A DNA stretch of 64,000 nt from Mesodorylaimus sp. YZB2_4 (GCA_030248295.1 JASANH010001726.1:434001-498000), one strand, 5' to 3'. Counted from the stretch's first letter, positions 34,451 through 47,800 are shown. Numbers and translations are program-made. Notes: generated by a model from the sequence alone, not told the origin.

Positions 34451-36080
34451 GACTGGGAACGAATTTGAACCTTGAAAGCAAAAGTGACAATTAGTAATTG
34501 TTAAGACTCAATCAGGATACAACTTGGTCCGAGTACAAAGGACCACTAGTCAGGGTTGAACAAAGTGTTGTGTTGACTGGAGAAACGCGGTCGAAAATTC
34601 TTGTGATGGCCTAAGATCTTTTTCAATCGGGAAAAAAACAGGCGTTAAGAAATTGTATGTGCGTAAGTGAAGGGATTTTGACGAAGTGAGCGAGACCGGA
34701 AACGCCATCGTGCACAACGATCCGTAAAATGTAATTTGAAAGAATTTCAAACACGTTCGAGACAACTGACGTCGAGTTGTTCTAGTTACGGTTGTTAGAA
34801 GATTTGGTTTATGCCTGTTCCAAATTGTTGCTCTTCGAGACAAGGTGGTGCGTAAGAGAATAAAGTGGCAGGAAAAACGCTGAGCAGAGGCAGGATAAGC
34901 AGAAACCTCTGGCTACAATAGTAAAAGAAGTAATGGTAATAAGAGTAAAATAGAAGTGTGAAAAAATGAGGCTAGAAAACTTGGTAGTAAAATATATTTT
35001 TAAATAAACATATCCAGGAACCCAGCTGAGTCGCTCAACTTCCCGCTGTTCCCATTTAGTCACACAGCTTCACCTCTGTCTAACCTTTGCATCCAGCCGC
35101 TTTGTGAAATTGAGTCTAGACCAACCTCAGACAAGCAGAAAAGCCACACTCAGTGCCAAGAAAGTGGCCTTTTCGAATGACGCATCTCGACGGTTTAAAA
35201 ATCTTTTAATCATTCAAATGGAAATTTATTGCTTCGTGAACAACACTTTTAAATTCAAGGACCCGAAAAATCCTTGCTGTTAGCTCGCCGGTCGCTGTGA
35301 GCAGATGCAACAATGTGGTGGCAATCAATTAAAGACTCCGACATGCTTAGGCTTTTACTCATAAAAAACTCAGATACTAACAGCTCAAAGTTTCAGAAAA
35401 CCCAAAGAAAGAGTTTGAACAGTAAAGTTAGAGAAACGACGCAAGTCACAGCAGAATGAGCTTGTCATGGACTGGCTCAGGTACCTACAGTACATTTTCG
35501 GCGCGGAGCTCAGAAACATCATTTGAACGGGTTGAGGCGCAGCGCCATTGAGTGGCTAGGCTTAGCGCGCTCTCACGAAGATGGGTTTGGTGGAAACCAA
35601 TAAATTTGCCGATAATAAATTGAGAGTATGTGAACGGAAATAAATGATGTGGAAAGAATTTCCATGGTCAGGACATGTTCTATTAGATGTGGAGGTAATA
35701 TTGTTGAGAAAAATTTTAGCTAATAATAACTTGATAAAACTTGCGGATCCTGAGCGTTCTGTTAGTCTCTGATGGAATGCTCTGAGGATAAAGAAGTTAA
35801 GACCACTCGAGCATGAGATAGTTCTCCGTACGAATTACGCACGAATGAGCCTCTCGAATTACGAATCCTTACGAATGAGCTTTTGTTGTTTTTCCTGCCG
35901 CCTGTATTTCTATAAGTACATATTCGAAAAATCTGTGCATTTCATGAGCAGGCACGGTAGTGCGGGTGAGAGTTTCAGACTATGAAATGGTCGATCTGTA
36001 GGCGGTCTTTACGAGTAATTTCATGGGCGGGGGTTCACGTTCCGTTTTATGTTTCTCTTTTTTAGAGGTTTGGAAGAAGG
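34451..36080. other. Upstream of MYPT exons, no gene seen
   Basis: The MYPT ankyrin domain would be expected upstream on the minus strand. No ankyrin-like frame was recognised here on either strand. Confidence 0.45.
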
Positions 36081-36171
36081 TGTTTGGTGGTCACTCAATT
36101 CTATCAGTTGTTCCAACAAGTGTTTTGGGCCAAACTAGTTTCTAGCAGAAAACGAAAAACGGTTTTATCAT

Positions 36172-36268
36172 TTCCAAAAAAGTCTGTTATCACAGACTCA
36201 AAACTTTTAGACCAGCCAATGCACACAGTGGAATCAGGGCTCGGGATGGCTGGTCTACTCGGCCACAA
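36172..36268 (+). repeat. Inverted repeat D, left arm
   Basis: About 97 bases (CATTTCCAAAAAAGTCTGTT ... GGATGGCTGGTCTACTCGGC) present as the reverse complement at 36855-36955 with about 5 differences. A third, shorter piece (TAGACCAGCCATCCTAAGCC) lies at 37028-37071. Confidence 0.85.
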
Positions 36269-36592
36269 GAAAAAAGGGAAGTGTCCCAACATGTTAGGCG
36301 CTGCGCTCAGCGCGTAATCGCTCGCACATATACACCGTATGTATGCATAGGGATGTCAGCGTCAAATCCAAAAAGCTTGTGTTCTGTGCACTGCTGCTCT
36401 TCAGACAGACTCCCAAAAGGCAGCTGAGCTGTTTCACACGAGCAACCTAAATACGCCAAAGCTGTAGCGCTGCGAGTGAAGTGATATGGCTTATCGTTAC
36501 ATGCCTTGCCTCAAGGGCCACTGGAAAATCTCCCCCTCCCCCTTCTTCCTACTTTATGTTCATGCTCATGGTTCATCATATCAGTACTGAAC

Positions 36593-36735
36593 CGCTCGAG
36601 GATGAAGGGACACATGACACAAAATGATTTACCTTTGCCGCTAGTCGAACACTCCTGCTAACAATAAGAGCAAGCGCTACTACGCATAGCCCGCGAATTA
36701 GACACTCCCAGCCCACTTTGTTGACCACGAGCACA
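36593..36735 (-). repeat. SINE family 1, degenerate copy
   Basis: GCTCGAGGATGAAGGGACAC and AAATGATTTACC match the tail of the 37.4-kb copy; the head is divergent. Confidence 0.6.
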
Positions 36736-36854
36736 GGATTGCATGATCCTCTGCTCGTTGCCAGGATCAGTCGTTCTGTTGATATTCATGCAGAAAAAGC
36801 AGCTTCTGCTCAGACATACTCGTATTTCCTAAGCGATTGTTGCTCTTAGTAGTG

Positions 36855-36955
36855 GCCGGATAGACCAGCCATCCCAAGCCCTGGTTTCACTGTGTGCATT
36901 GGCTGGTCTAAAAGTTTTGAGTCTGTGATAACAGACTTTTTTGGAAATGATACAA
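36855..36955 (-). repeat. Inverted repeat D, right arm
   Basis: Reverse complement of 36172-36268; the arms are separated by about 590 bases, which include the degenerate SINE at 36.6 kb. Confidence 0.85.
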
Positions 36956-37352
36956 TATATATACGAGCGATTAGACGCTGTGTGCAGTGCCTAACATGTT
37001 TGGCCACCTCTCCTCTTTCTTGTAACCGAGTAGACCAGCCATCCTAAGCCCCGGTTCCACTGTGTTCATGTTACGTTTTACATCACCAGACGCAAGTACG
37101 GGTTCTGCTAAGCAAGCATTAAAGGGTTGGGACACGTTACGATGTATGTATTAACCGACCAGGCCGTTGCAGGGGAGGGTCGATTTTCGGCCCTTTATTC
37201 TTACCGTAGGGCTAGGGGCCTTGTTAGTTGATCCTATCTTGCCATCGATTATGGTCAGTCCGGGATGCATGCCAGGCAAGAGCGCGTATTAGTCGCTTCT
37301 CCGCGGTGTTCATGTTCATGTTCATCTTTTACCACATCACCAAACGCTTATG

Positions 37353-37473
37353 CGCACTCGAGGGTGAATGGACACATTTTACACGAAATGATTTACCGGC
37401 TCGCGAGTCGAACCTTCGCCCGTAACTGCGCACCTGGCGTGAAAGGCAGACGCCTAACCCACCAGTCCACAAG
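37353..37473 (-). repeat. SINE family 1, copy 3
   Basis: Clear copy: GCACTCGAGGGTGAATGGAC, AAATGATTTACCGGCTCGCG, AGTCGAACCTTCGCCC, CACCTGGCGTGAAAGGCAGA, CCTAACCCACCAGTCCACAA. Confidence 0.8.
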
Positions 37474-37689
37474 GCCGCGATGTCAGAACAGGTTATGAGG
37501 CAGCTTTATGATCACTTTATAATCGCTAGTAAGCGCACCCAGCGTGGTCTTTCGTTTTCAATGCCATCGAATATGCCTTTTAGCAGGCATGTTTTCCTCA
37601 GGTTTCCGTTGTTTTGCGGCTTTATCTGAGCTGTGATTAAAACAGTAGCTGTGGTGCAGATACTACCTTCGTGTACTCCCTGGTAACGA

Positions 37690-37835
37690 GCGGCTCTGCT
37701 TCTCCCTGGTTCAATCCCAAGCAGCGGAGGTCGGCTTGTGTGTCGTAAACATGTGTTAACAGCCCGTCCGCCATCGTCTAAGGAAACCGGTGTTGTTCCG
37801 TCCTTTCCAGCATGCTCTCGTGTGTAGACACAAAG
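37690..37835 (+). repeat. SINE family 2, degenerate fragment
   Basis: TGGTTCAATCCCAAGCAG (B box), GGAGGTCGGCTTGTG and CCGCCATCGTCTAAGGAAAC match the family 2 body with many changes. Confidence 0.55.
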
Positions 37836-38616
37836 GAAATCCTGATGTCTTAATTTAAAGTTTTGCTACCATTTTAAATCACCCAGTGCAAGGTTGCTTC
37901 TAATCCTTTCCTGCAGTCCTGTTGGAGACTGACCCATCTGTCTGGTTGATGCGGTCATGTAACTGTTTAGCCAGTAACGTACACAAGTATGTCTGGCAAA
38001 GAGAACTGACAGATGCACGACGTCAAGGCCAGACTAGTGGTGATTACGTGCGCGAGTTCAGAAAAAATTTTTTCCTATAAGTGGATTAGTTAGCTTTGTA
38101 AGGCTTACATGCCAGGTCTTTGTGAGGTACCGGTAACAGATATCAATATCAGGCTTCGTACATGCCATGTTAGGGGCTCTAAAGACCGCCAACGCTGGTA
38201 CGAGTGCTTTTAATGTGACAGGGAAGTTCCCATAAGCCTATAGCACTATGTTCCAATATAATAGGTGAGCTCAACCTTTGAAGAAGATAGCGGCTGCCTT
38301 GGATTTAGTTGGCTGCCGTATACATATAAAGCGTATCAGAGTACGTCCAAGCCAATAAACCACTTTTATCCGGATTAGGCTCTGCTGTCATGCGTGCAAA
38401 TGTTCAGGAATATGGTTTCGTAGTAATCATGAAGAAGCCAAGGCAAGCAAAACAGCATCAGGGGATTCTTCAGTTAGTCTACCGAAATCGCGCGTCTTTA
38501 TTTTCCTTCGATCAGTTACATTACGAGGCAGTTGTGCGTCCTTATTAGCTGCGAGCTGCGGCCGAAATGTCCCATCCTGTCTTGATTTGATCACATTATC
38601 TTTCCTGTGCACTTTT

Positions 38617-39088
38617 TTAGTGTGATATTATTTCACAACCAACAGCGAGTCCTATTATGCTGCTTTTCTGTCGCCGTTCGCAAATGGCAAAACCAGTGGT
38701 CACTGCGCATAAAAATGGGTCATTTGGGTTTTTATGTAGTTTGTCATTAATTTGCATTGCCTCTAAACTTGAGCAAATGCTAATCTCGTCAGAAATGAAA
38801 ATTTGTTGTAATGTGCTGGGAGTCAACATGGCATCAAAGGCTGCTCTGTTAGAAGCATACGAACCTTCCGCAGCAAACATGCTATTTAGTTTAAGACAAA
38901 CGCGTATATTTGACGCACAAAAACTGCACGTTCGTGCGGCAAAGGCGAGAAATTCAAATTCCCGCCCATGAGTCCATTTTCCTACATCGTTGCGGAATAG
39001 GGCAACTAGAATATCTGAGTAGACTTGGGAGCGCAAGCGGGCGGGGCAGTATCTGGGGAACAAGAAGTTTGTGGACATTAGCTCAGCT
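38617..39088 (-). CDS. Hypothetical exon, unrecognised
   Basis: A 157-codon open stretch following a TTTGATTGTAG acceptor-like sequence, to a TGA at 38617. Composition is protein-like (SDILVALFRNDVGKWTHGRE, IFISDEISICSSLEAMQIND, DPFLCAVTTGFAICERRQK), with six Cys. No family recognised and no partner exons found. May be a lone or decayed exon. Confidence 0.3.
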
Positions 39089-39931
39089 ACAATCAAAAAA
39101 GAAATAATAAGCGCGTTTTTAAAGTGTTTTAACTTGAAATTTAATCGTGGGCCACGCAAGCATTTTGAACAATCGCAAGCATACAGTACGTGCCTGCCAA
39201 CCATATGAGATGCCCGACACCTACCCTTTTGCCTGCACGGCTTCTCGCCGCACTTTAGGTGCTTTGACAAACCTGTTGCTTCAATGGTATCATATGGCAT
39301 CCTCGACGTTTGACTGGCTGTGGAAGCTGCCTGGTACAGTCCCGCTGAGAATCAGGTTAGTACGTGGACGTGCTGTGCACTCGAACGTTCCACCGCCTGG
39401 ACCCTACGTATTTCGAATGTTCACCCCTCGTATACACTGGTCACTGGGGCCTTGCTTTTAAACCTGTGGCTGTGGCCGTGGTTTCGTTTTTCACAGAAAT
39501 AGACCATAGATTATTTGATTCTGGGTCTGATTGATCTGGATATCTTTAGCAAAAGCATCTTGGTTGAATGTATTCTTAGCAGTTGCTCATTCTTGCTACA
39601 ATATACTGCAATGCACTGCATGTATGTGATTTCTTCTCTACCAAAACTGCCTTCGGCTAGGCAAAAGTTCTCAAAAATGTCTAATTTAGTTTCCAGGTTT
39701 TGCATTAGCTGTGAAAATGATCAATGAGTTGCTTCTTCACACCTGAGAGTTCAGTGAGAGAGAACACTGACGTCATACCCTCGGCCACGACCCAGGTCGT
39801 ACTTGCTCCTATTGCTTCTGTATGTACCGCGAGACCTCCGGACAGTAGACTCGGGAGAAAAGAATTTCGTGACCACGCATTTTAAGCATTTTGATACCCT
39901 TTAGGGAATATTCTAGTTTGCGAAAAGAATC

Positions 39932-40951
39932 ATGATCAATTCCCCAGCCAACCTTTCCGACGACTCCTGCGCCTCTTCTCAGTCGGCGGGCGACACGGCT
40001 GCCCTGATCGCCTACGACATCATCATGCCACTGCACGTGGTGGCTGGTCTCTTCGGCTACACCCTCTGCTTCATTGCGTTCAAGAAGAAGGCCAGCAGCG
40101 ACACGGCCTTCGCCTACCAGATCATGCTGACCATGAGTCAGACGGTGGAAGTGGTCACCTACGCCATCTACGTGGCCACCTTCTATTGGTTCTCTGGCTC
40201 GGAAGGACGCCAGGGCGTGACTTGGTTCCGAGCTAGCTACGCGTGCATGTGGTTCACGGCCCACTTTTCATTCCCCCTGGTCAACATGTTCATCAGCACG
40301 TCCCTCCTGCTGACCCTGGCCACGGCTGTCGATCGTGTCTTCGCACTGGCCAGGCCGTTCAAGTACAAGGACGCCGGCCACACGCGCCGCCAACTGGTGG
40401 CCTGCGCGTGCTGCCTGGCCGCGGGGGTCAGCACCAGCGTCTTCGACTGTTTCCGTTCCTACCCCGCACTCGATGCCCAGCTCGGGCTCTACCACGTGGC
40501 AGTCGACGAGGCCTACACCCAGAGTCTGACTGCGGGAGCACTGGCCCACTTCCGCAATGCCACTCGCATCGTGGCCACCCTGGTTTTGGTGTCGTGCGAT
40601 GCAGCCATGATCGTGCTCTATCGACGTCAGATGAGGAAAGTCGACCAAATGACGTCCGCCGCCTCCGCTGAGACGAGAAAGAAGAATGCCCGCCAGAAGG
40701 TCCTGCTGCTTCTGGCTGTCTCCGAATCCACCTTCAACTTTCTGTCCATGACTGCGCTCAGCACCTACTATGCCGCCGTGTTTGCCATACCCAGTTTCTA
40801 CAAGTGCCACAGCCACTTGTTCGCTTCGATCGTCGACGCCCTCGTCGAAATATTTGATATCTGCGATTTCTATGTCGTATTTGCCGTTAGCAAGCATTTT
40901 CGTCAAATGATTTCAGAATCTGTGCCATGGTTGAAGAAGATTTTTACTTAA
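39932..40951 (+). CDS. Rhodopsin-family GPCR, intronless, GC-rich
   Basis: A 339-residue single-exon receptor. N7-L-S is a possible glycosylation site. TM1 is about 26-50, TM2 58-85, TM3 105-137 with DRV (134-136) followed by FALARPFKY, a clear DRY-loop equivalent; TM4 154-172, TM5 205-230, TM6 255-280, TM7 296-318. NPxxY is replaced by DFYVV (312-316). C105 and C173 could form the loop disulfide. TM and loop style resemble invertebrate FMRFamide-type orphan receptors; ligand unknown. Codons are strongly G/C-ended over most of the gene (CTG, GCC, GTC), unlike the surrounding AT-rich DNA and the GPCR at 16.5 kb; the last 40 codons return to mixed usage. Lack of introns plus atypical base composition could mean retroposition or selection for translation. 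Start chosen as the first ATG. Confidence 0.8.
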   Translation: MINSPANLSDDSCASSQSAGDTAALIAYDIIMPLHVVAGLFGYTLCFIAFKKKASSDTAFAYQIMLTMSQTVEVVTYAIYVATFYWFSGSEGRQGVTWFRASYACMWFTAHFSFPLVNMFISTSLLLTLATAVDRVFALARPFKYKDAGHTRRQLVACACCLAAGVSTSVFDCFRSYPALDAQLGLYHVAVDEAYTQSLTAGALAHFRNATRIVATLVLVSCDAAMIVLYRRQMRKVDQMTSAASAETRKKNARQKVLLLLAVSESTFNFLSMTALSTYYAAVFAIPSFYKCHSHLFASIVDALVEIFDICDFYVVFAVSKHFRQMISESVPWLKKIFT

Positions 40952-41725
40952 ATTCGCAAAAATTCGTCCGCAGTATACGAGTACGCAAGTTGTAAGATGT
41001 GTCTGTGTTACATCCCGTTACAGTAGATACGTACAGACCAGGTAAGTATGTACAGTACAGTAAGCACGACGGTTTGGCGTTCCTCGATTGCGCATAAGCT
41101 TTTGATGACGTGATAAAACAGGAACATCTGCACCCTCCACGTCTTGTTTACTCGTATTTGTTATTTTACAAGCTTGTTCCCATGCATTTCAAGCACGGTA
41201 GGGTAGGGCAATAAAAACATTTCATCACAGACTGTATCTTGAAGAAATTTAAAAAAAGAAGATATTGGTCGATAATCTGTCGAACAGTTTGATATCTAAT
41301 CTTAGGTCTTTACAGCATGAATACAGAATGTGTCACGTACGCGAAAGTCTTTGCGGCAGATATGTATTTTAATTGTGGCCGAGGTGGGATCATACAAGAG
41401 TTGAAGGGGAAGACTTGAGGGACACCAGAACGTATTGTCAGTATCTGCTGGCGAGTGTAGTGAGAGGACACAAGAAGAAAACCAGAGAACTGACAGCTCA
41501 AGTCGGCTGACACTGCATACTGTAGGCCTCGTTACACCGCCAATTTTGCCTAGTAGAGGCGGACTAAACGAAAGGGAAAATAATCATATCGTAAAATCTC
41601 AATCATCTGATCAGCGGTGCTTCGCCTCTCTGTACGGGGAGGGTTTTGTCTTCTCTTAAGTTTCCACTAGAGGAGCGACAAAAGAATTGTTAGAATGGTC
41701 CATATGGCGGGTGACCACAATCACC
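40952..41725. other. Converging 3' ends, no gene seen
   Basis: Lies between the GPCR stop and the 3' end of the minus-strand acyltransferase. No domain-bearing ORF. Confidence 0.5.
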
Positions 41726-41731
41726 TTTATT
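41726..41731 (-). terminator. Polyadenylation signal AATAAA
   Basis: Minus-strand AATAAA 74 bases past the TAA of acyltransferase A. Confidence 0.55.
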
Positions 41732-41804
41732 AAATTCAAGATAAGTCCAATGCTTCCCCCCTCACCAACAAGTTACCTGCCATCGTCATGAACGGAGAAT
41801 CACG

Positions 41805-44800
41805 TTACGTCACCTTCTTGGCATCACTCTTCGCCTTCGTATTAAAAAATATTTTATCGATTTCTAGCACGGGCATTTCCACTGCGAGATGCAATGGAAG
41901 AGCCGCTATGAAACTGACCACGACGTATTCGATCATGAGAAAATACTGAAATCAGGTTCGATATTCCACTGTTACTTTGACCATCCTTCTTTGACTTACC
42001 ATTGTCATGGCTGTTTCATAGTGCGCAGGCTTTTCAGTGTGCTCTAATATATAAAGCAGCCATTGGAAGTGAATCAGACAGGCGCAATAGGTCAACTTGC
42101 TCAGGAACTTGAATGCTTTCCACGAAAGAAAGCCATTGATCAAATCTGCAAAAAGACAGTTTTAAGGCAGGTCTGGCTCCGCGATTTTCAAATCTTGCTT
42201 TAATTCCTCAAGATTTTGACTCTAGAAACTATTTTATCACAAAAATACCATAGCATTCATGTTTGAATTCTAGCTTAAGTTTGCAGGAAAAATTACAAGG
42301 ACAGTAGCGCAAGGTGAACGGTTAAAGCAAAACCTGCAGTATGGTTTTGAAACATGCAATAAGGCGCTAGTTAAGCCCAGAAAAATTTTAAAAGGAGCAC
42401 AAACGTGCAATGAGCTCATCGTTAGTAAAGGCTAAAACGCTGTATGGTCCCTATGCAACTGCATGGCAAAGTGTAGGCAGGATTTTTAATACTCCCAGGA
42501 CAGGTGCGATAAAGCAGACATTAATTGGACATAATATGTTGCGTTTCTGCCTTCTGCTTTCATGATCGTTCCTGTGCTTCGACAGGTGTGCATCAAGATA
42601 TTCTGGAGAAGAGCTGATGCTGCAGGTATTTGAGTCAAAGCCTCACAGCGACTTGTCCACGGTATTAGCTATACTGTAGGTCTTTATCACTTGCGGCCGC
42701 GGTGGTGCACCGGTTCGGCATCTGTCTCTCCGTATGCTTGGGGCGAGTGGCAGGACTCGTCCCGGGTTCGATCCCCGGTGATGGAGGTCGGTTTGCGAAC
42801 CATAAACCCTCGCTGACCTTGCACGCCAGGCCGTGAATGACTCACCCAGTGCCGCCGAGGTTCTCCGAGTGGAGGGACGGACGCTAAACGAGTGCAGTAG
42901 ACATTCTCGGCTGTCGAACACCGACAGGGTTCAAAGCCCGCCCACCATCGTCCGAGGAAGTCGGTGTCCAGTCGAGGATGCCTTCACGTGGAGGTGCTCC
43001 TAGTGGAGACACGCAGAGGGACGCTGCTGTGTGTGCTGGTCCCCGCACAGCCCTGATTACAAGGTGTGACTGCTGGCCGGCTACAGTAGAGGCAAAACGG
43101 GCTTCAGCCAAACAAACCTTTTTTTAAAAAAAAGGTCTTTATCACGTAGCAAGTCGCGTAGTCTGCAGTTGAATGTAACTTCTCGACATGAGAAACTTAA
43201 GGTCAACAATGTCGGAAAATGGCCTGAGCTCGCTCCCTTGTACCTTCTTAAATCAAAAATCACTTGAAATCCGTAAGAAACCAGGAATCGACTCATTTTG
43301 AACAAACATCTCAAGACAGAGTAAAAAAAGAGGATGGGGTGGGAGAAAATCAAAGCGCGCAAAATCCGATGATTTGACATTCATCAGGCCAGGGTCGACC
43401 GTACCACCGTACCAGCCGTACCAGGGGTGGTACGGTACAGGTACGTACGGCACTGACAAAGGGCCGGTACGGCCTCACAGAGTTTTATAATATTTTATTT
43501 GTAATTTAAGGCTAGGTACATCCCTTCGCTTCAAAGAGGCCAATTTTTATAAAGAGAAAATGAATGACCAAAATTTCAAGCATTCACTCACAGAGCATCT
43601 TATCTTATAATCCGGATGCTAGGCTGATTTTGGGGCTATGATCCTTACGAATTCTACCAAGTGCTGCTAAAAGTGTTGCTTTCTTGAACTGAAATATGGT
43701 CATTCGTTGAGTCGCTGTTGCTGCATTTAAGGCGCCTGCCATCCAATGGTTTCCTACATGAAAGACTGAATTCCTCGCCTTCAATTTTTCGAAGCGCTAG
43801 TCAGGGAACGCTTAATCAAAGTTCAATGGAGGTTTTCTTCAACGTTCTCTCATCCATCCTATTCAAAAGTTTTGTCGGCATCTTTGCGCAAGACATCGAA
43901 ACAGGATCCTTCTGGATATACTACAGTATGAGCATGGTCGAGGGCTTAGATTTATACCATGATCTCATATCATTGGAGTTGTAGATCATGAGTTCAAAGA
44001 CCCCGGAAGGGTCTTAAAGCCTACAGGTAGAGTAGCATGGTAGAGCCAAAGGATTTCTGGTAATTTGCGATATCAAAGGAGTGGAGACTGCTTTGAAGTC
44101 AAGGACTTTGAGCTTTTATCCATACTTAATTGCTGTTCTTGGTTACAACATCTTCAAACCTGACAATGATCAAACTGTTCACAGCGAAGGAGTAGTAGAT
44201 GAATATAATGGGCATGACAATTTTCGAGATGCACACCAGAGTTAGAAAGCCTTTACTTGAAAGAACTACAAAAATTTTGATGGCAGATGGAGTTTCTAAC
44301 CAGGACGGTACAGTACGGCGGTACCAGGCCGCACGTACAGGTACGGTACGGGAACGGTCAAAAAAGTCGGTACGGTCGACCCTGGTCATCAAGTGAGACT
44401 AAGGTCAGCAGCACCGGTAGCGCAGAGAAGTTCGATGGTGATTTTGACGGTGCCAACTTTAACTCGGACTGCTTCTGTCACTAGCATGGAAGTTTTTCGT
44501 CAAGTTTTGAGTTTGTGGTTTGTGAGCACTTTTTTCAATATTTCGCGAGGGTCAAATCTTGGTGAACGCTTGGAAATTGCCAAAATTAGGTTGAAAAAGC
44601 AAACGAAGCAGCACAAACATCTCGGCCTTAAACTAACAAATTTGAATGCTGCCTGCTAGCGTCAGCAGTCACACATACCAGCATTTCCTGTGACAGATGC
44701 ATAAATGATCCAGACCATGCACAAGGCGAAAAAAGCCCTGCTCATTCCCGAGTAGGTCGCATTTCCCCAGAAGCCGAGGTGGTCAGTGTAATAGGGTATA

Positions 44801-47800
44801 ACCAAGCAGGCCAGAATAAACGAGCAGAAAGACCAGCAAAATAATTTGAATCGCTATAATAGAAACTCGAATATGGTAACAATAAGAGTTACCAAACGCA
44901 GACACGAGTACGTATTCCCACAAACATTTTCGTACCAAACTGTGCTTCCTGCGTTCATTCTTCAGCTTGAATAAAATATCCCCCAGCAAAATACCTAGCA
45001 GGTACGGACCGCATCGAAGCCAAGGCTTCGTATATGGAACTAAAGTTGCTTCCATATTTTGATTGTACCTGAAGTCAGAGAGATAAGCGGTAAGTTCCCA
45101 CATTTTTTGAGCGTCCTCTCTTACGAATTTGATAAGCCATGCAGAAAAACAGGCGGCAGGTTAGCATAAGCATAAGCTAGTCCTCGAGCAAGTCCATCAA
45201 GAAAGACGAGAGTCGCGATCAAGACGTAGGCGAGTCGAGGCCGCCTGAAAAGAAAAACCTTCTTCTAAAAGTGGAGGGCGGAAATCCTTAATTTTTGGCC
45301 TTCACCTCGCCAGAGGGATCAGAATCAGAGGAGCCAACAAATACATTTGATATTCAGCAGCCAACGACCAAGCGTGTCCCATGCAATTGACAACATGGTA
45401 GAAATTATCGATGTAGAGAAGGTTGTGCCACCAGATTCCTTTGCAGTGACCGTCCTTGTTCGGCCAAAACGGCCCATCAGTTATGTAATAATACAGCTGG
45501 CTATAAATCCACATGACTAGGGCGTAGGGAGGGGTCAGCCTGAAAAAGAGAAACAGTATGTATCACAAACTAGCTGAAAAAGAAGAAGAAGGATAATCTG
45601 TCATAAAGCCAGATTTGATATGAACCCTCGTCAGTCTGCAAGACCACTTTAGCCGATGTTTCATTGGCCGTTATAGCCGGAAAAGTTGTCTTGCTCCAGC
45701 CAGAGTTTTTGTCGTCGTATCCTTGCCCACGCCCCGTTTGAATGAACATTAGATGACATGAATGAACATTAGATTAGACATGATGAAGCCATTAGATAAC
45801 ATGCAGCTCATTTCACATTAGCGATTAGACGCTGTGATCTTTGCCTACCTAATGTAACGCCGAATCACATATTGTATTCGATACCAACTGGAATTTAAGT
45901 AATCTTCGCATTGTTTCTTCCTTAGCCAATTGTAGGACAAAACCAATCCACTAAAAAGATAAATCTGGCCATTAAAAATGCTTGCAGACATTACTTTCAG
46001 ATATTTTTTCAGTACCTCATCACAAAAAAGCTATCGACTGAAAAAGTTCCCAATACCGTCGCCGCACAGCTGTAATTGAGCTTCGTCTCTTCCCGCAAAT
46101 ATCTTTCATTATCTTCAAAAAATTTTGCTGCAGGTCAAACGCTTTTTGGAAAAATTGGAAATGATCTCCTCATACCCGTCCAATCATTTAGATAAAGGGT
46201 ATGGGCAATCATAACCCAGCAACATGTAAGAAATCTGATGCCATGCAAACATTCGATTTCTCCTTCGGCGCTGTCAGGTCCGCAAAATAGTTTTGTCCAA
46301 TTTGTCATGATGGAGAATGAGAGCAAAGATTTGGCGAACTTCCCTGTAAAAATGTGACAGCTGCGAACAGTCTTTGAGAAATGGATACTTCAAGCTTTTA
46401 AGAAGTGCTAGTATTACTGTGTCACACAAATTGGTCAGACAACGAGACTCTGATGGACCAGAGACTGTCGAACTTTCTGCTTATAAGAAAAACCTATGTA
46501 TTGCATCTGAGAAGTGCTATTTCCAGGCACCCAAGTTTGACAATGAGCTTACAGTTCGACCCAAACTTATTTTGAAAAGATCAAACCCAACCCTAATAAA
46601 ATTGGGTTTGATCTTTTTAAAGCTAGTGAACCCTAATCTAACCCATAAAAACCCATACTGTTTATGAAAATCGACAAAAACTAAAAAACCACCTTTGTTC
46701 CCTGCTGGCCTCCCCAGGGCACCACGTAGAACATTTTAACACCGCACATAACTCTGAATGTTGACCTTACGATGAATACATTTTCGAGCAGTTAAGTGAG
46801 TCGCCCTACTCGCATCTTCATCTACTGTACCTCCAGAAAGATCTCCAGAGATACAAGCAGCAGTTTTTCTAACAGGTGATCAACTGGCATGAGCTAATCT
46901 GACTGCACCTCCAAATTCGATTTTTGGACTCCTCCAAAAACAACCTGAGACCTGAGAAGTATCCTACTCATATCTTAAGAGCCATTCGCTTTTCGAGCTG
47001 CAAGCTTCAAATAACATGATCTCAGCTGAGGGACTTCACCAGGGAACTGAAATCTTACATGCCCTGTTCCTCTAACAAAGAATATGATGAGCATCATCAT
47101 ATTCTCCCGTCAGAGGAGCCGCCGTTGTTTAGTTCAGGCGCGTTGGAGGCTTTCGGGGTCTTAGGGGACCAACAAAAAAGTTTGCGGGCAAAAAAATATG
47201 CTAATGTTATACATAATTTAGAGCTCAAAGATGAGTGCCAATTGCCCATGTGGGTGGGGTGCGGGGCGGGGGGCGCCGGAGGCAAAATTTTTGCAGACTT
47301 GGTCTCTCGCAGACTTAATTTCTCACTAGTCTATGAGTAAATTTGCAGAAAATACCTGCAGGAAAAGACTGGCTGAATCGGCATTCTGGCTGAAATGGGA
47401 CTGTAGCACGAGAGAAAACTGCGTGTTACTAAATTATCTTACTTATTTATCGTATCTATATTTGACGATAGCTTATGACCATCTTAGCCAAAAGTAAGAA
47501 TTTATTTGGCCTCAACCATACTATCCTATTTATGCATATTATCAATATTATAGCCGTGCAATGGGGTCACTGCTTTCTGAGCCATGGGAGGGTGTAGCAT
47601 GAGGTATTAGATGTAAGGTTATAGTTGGAATCAGCCTTGGGCAGGGAAGATCAGGATGGCGTGAGAAGATGTTTGTTTGGACCAGGCTGAAATAGCATGC
47701 CAGTCTGGTGTGGTGCGAAGTTATGAGCATGGGGGCAGTGTTTGAGTAAAGCTCTGGTCCGAATAGATGACTTCTTTGCTACCCTGATTACGGGACTCCT

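Noticed and set aside
40243..40906. Long ORFs on both strands over the GPCR at 40 kb
   Set aside because: High GC makes few stops in all frames; only the receptor frame has transmembrane helices and the DRV motif.
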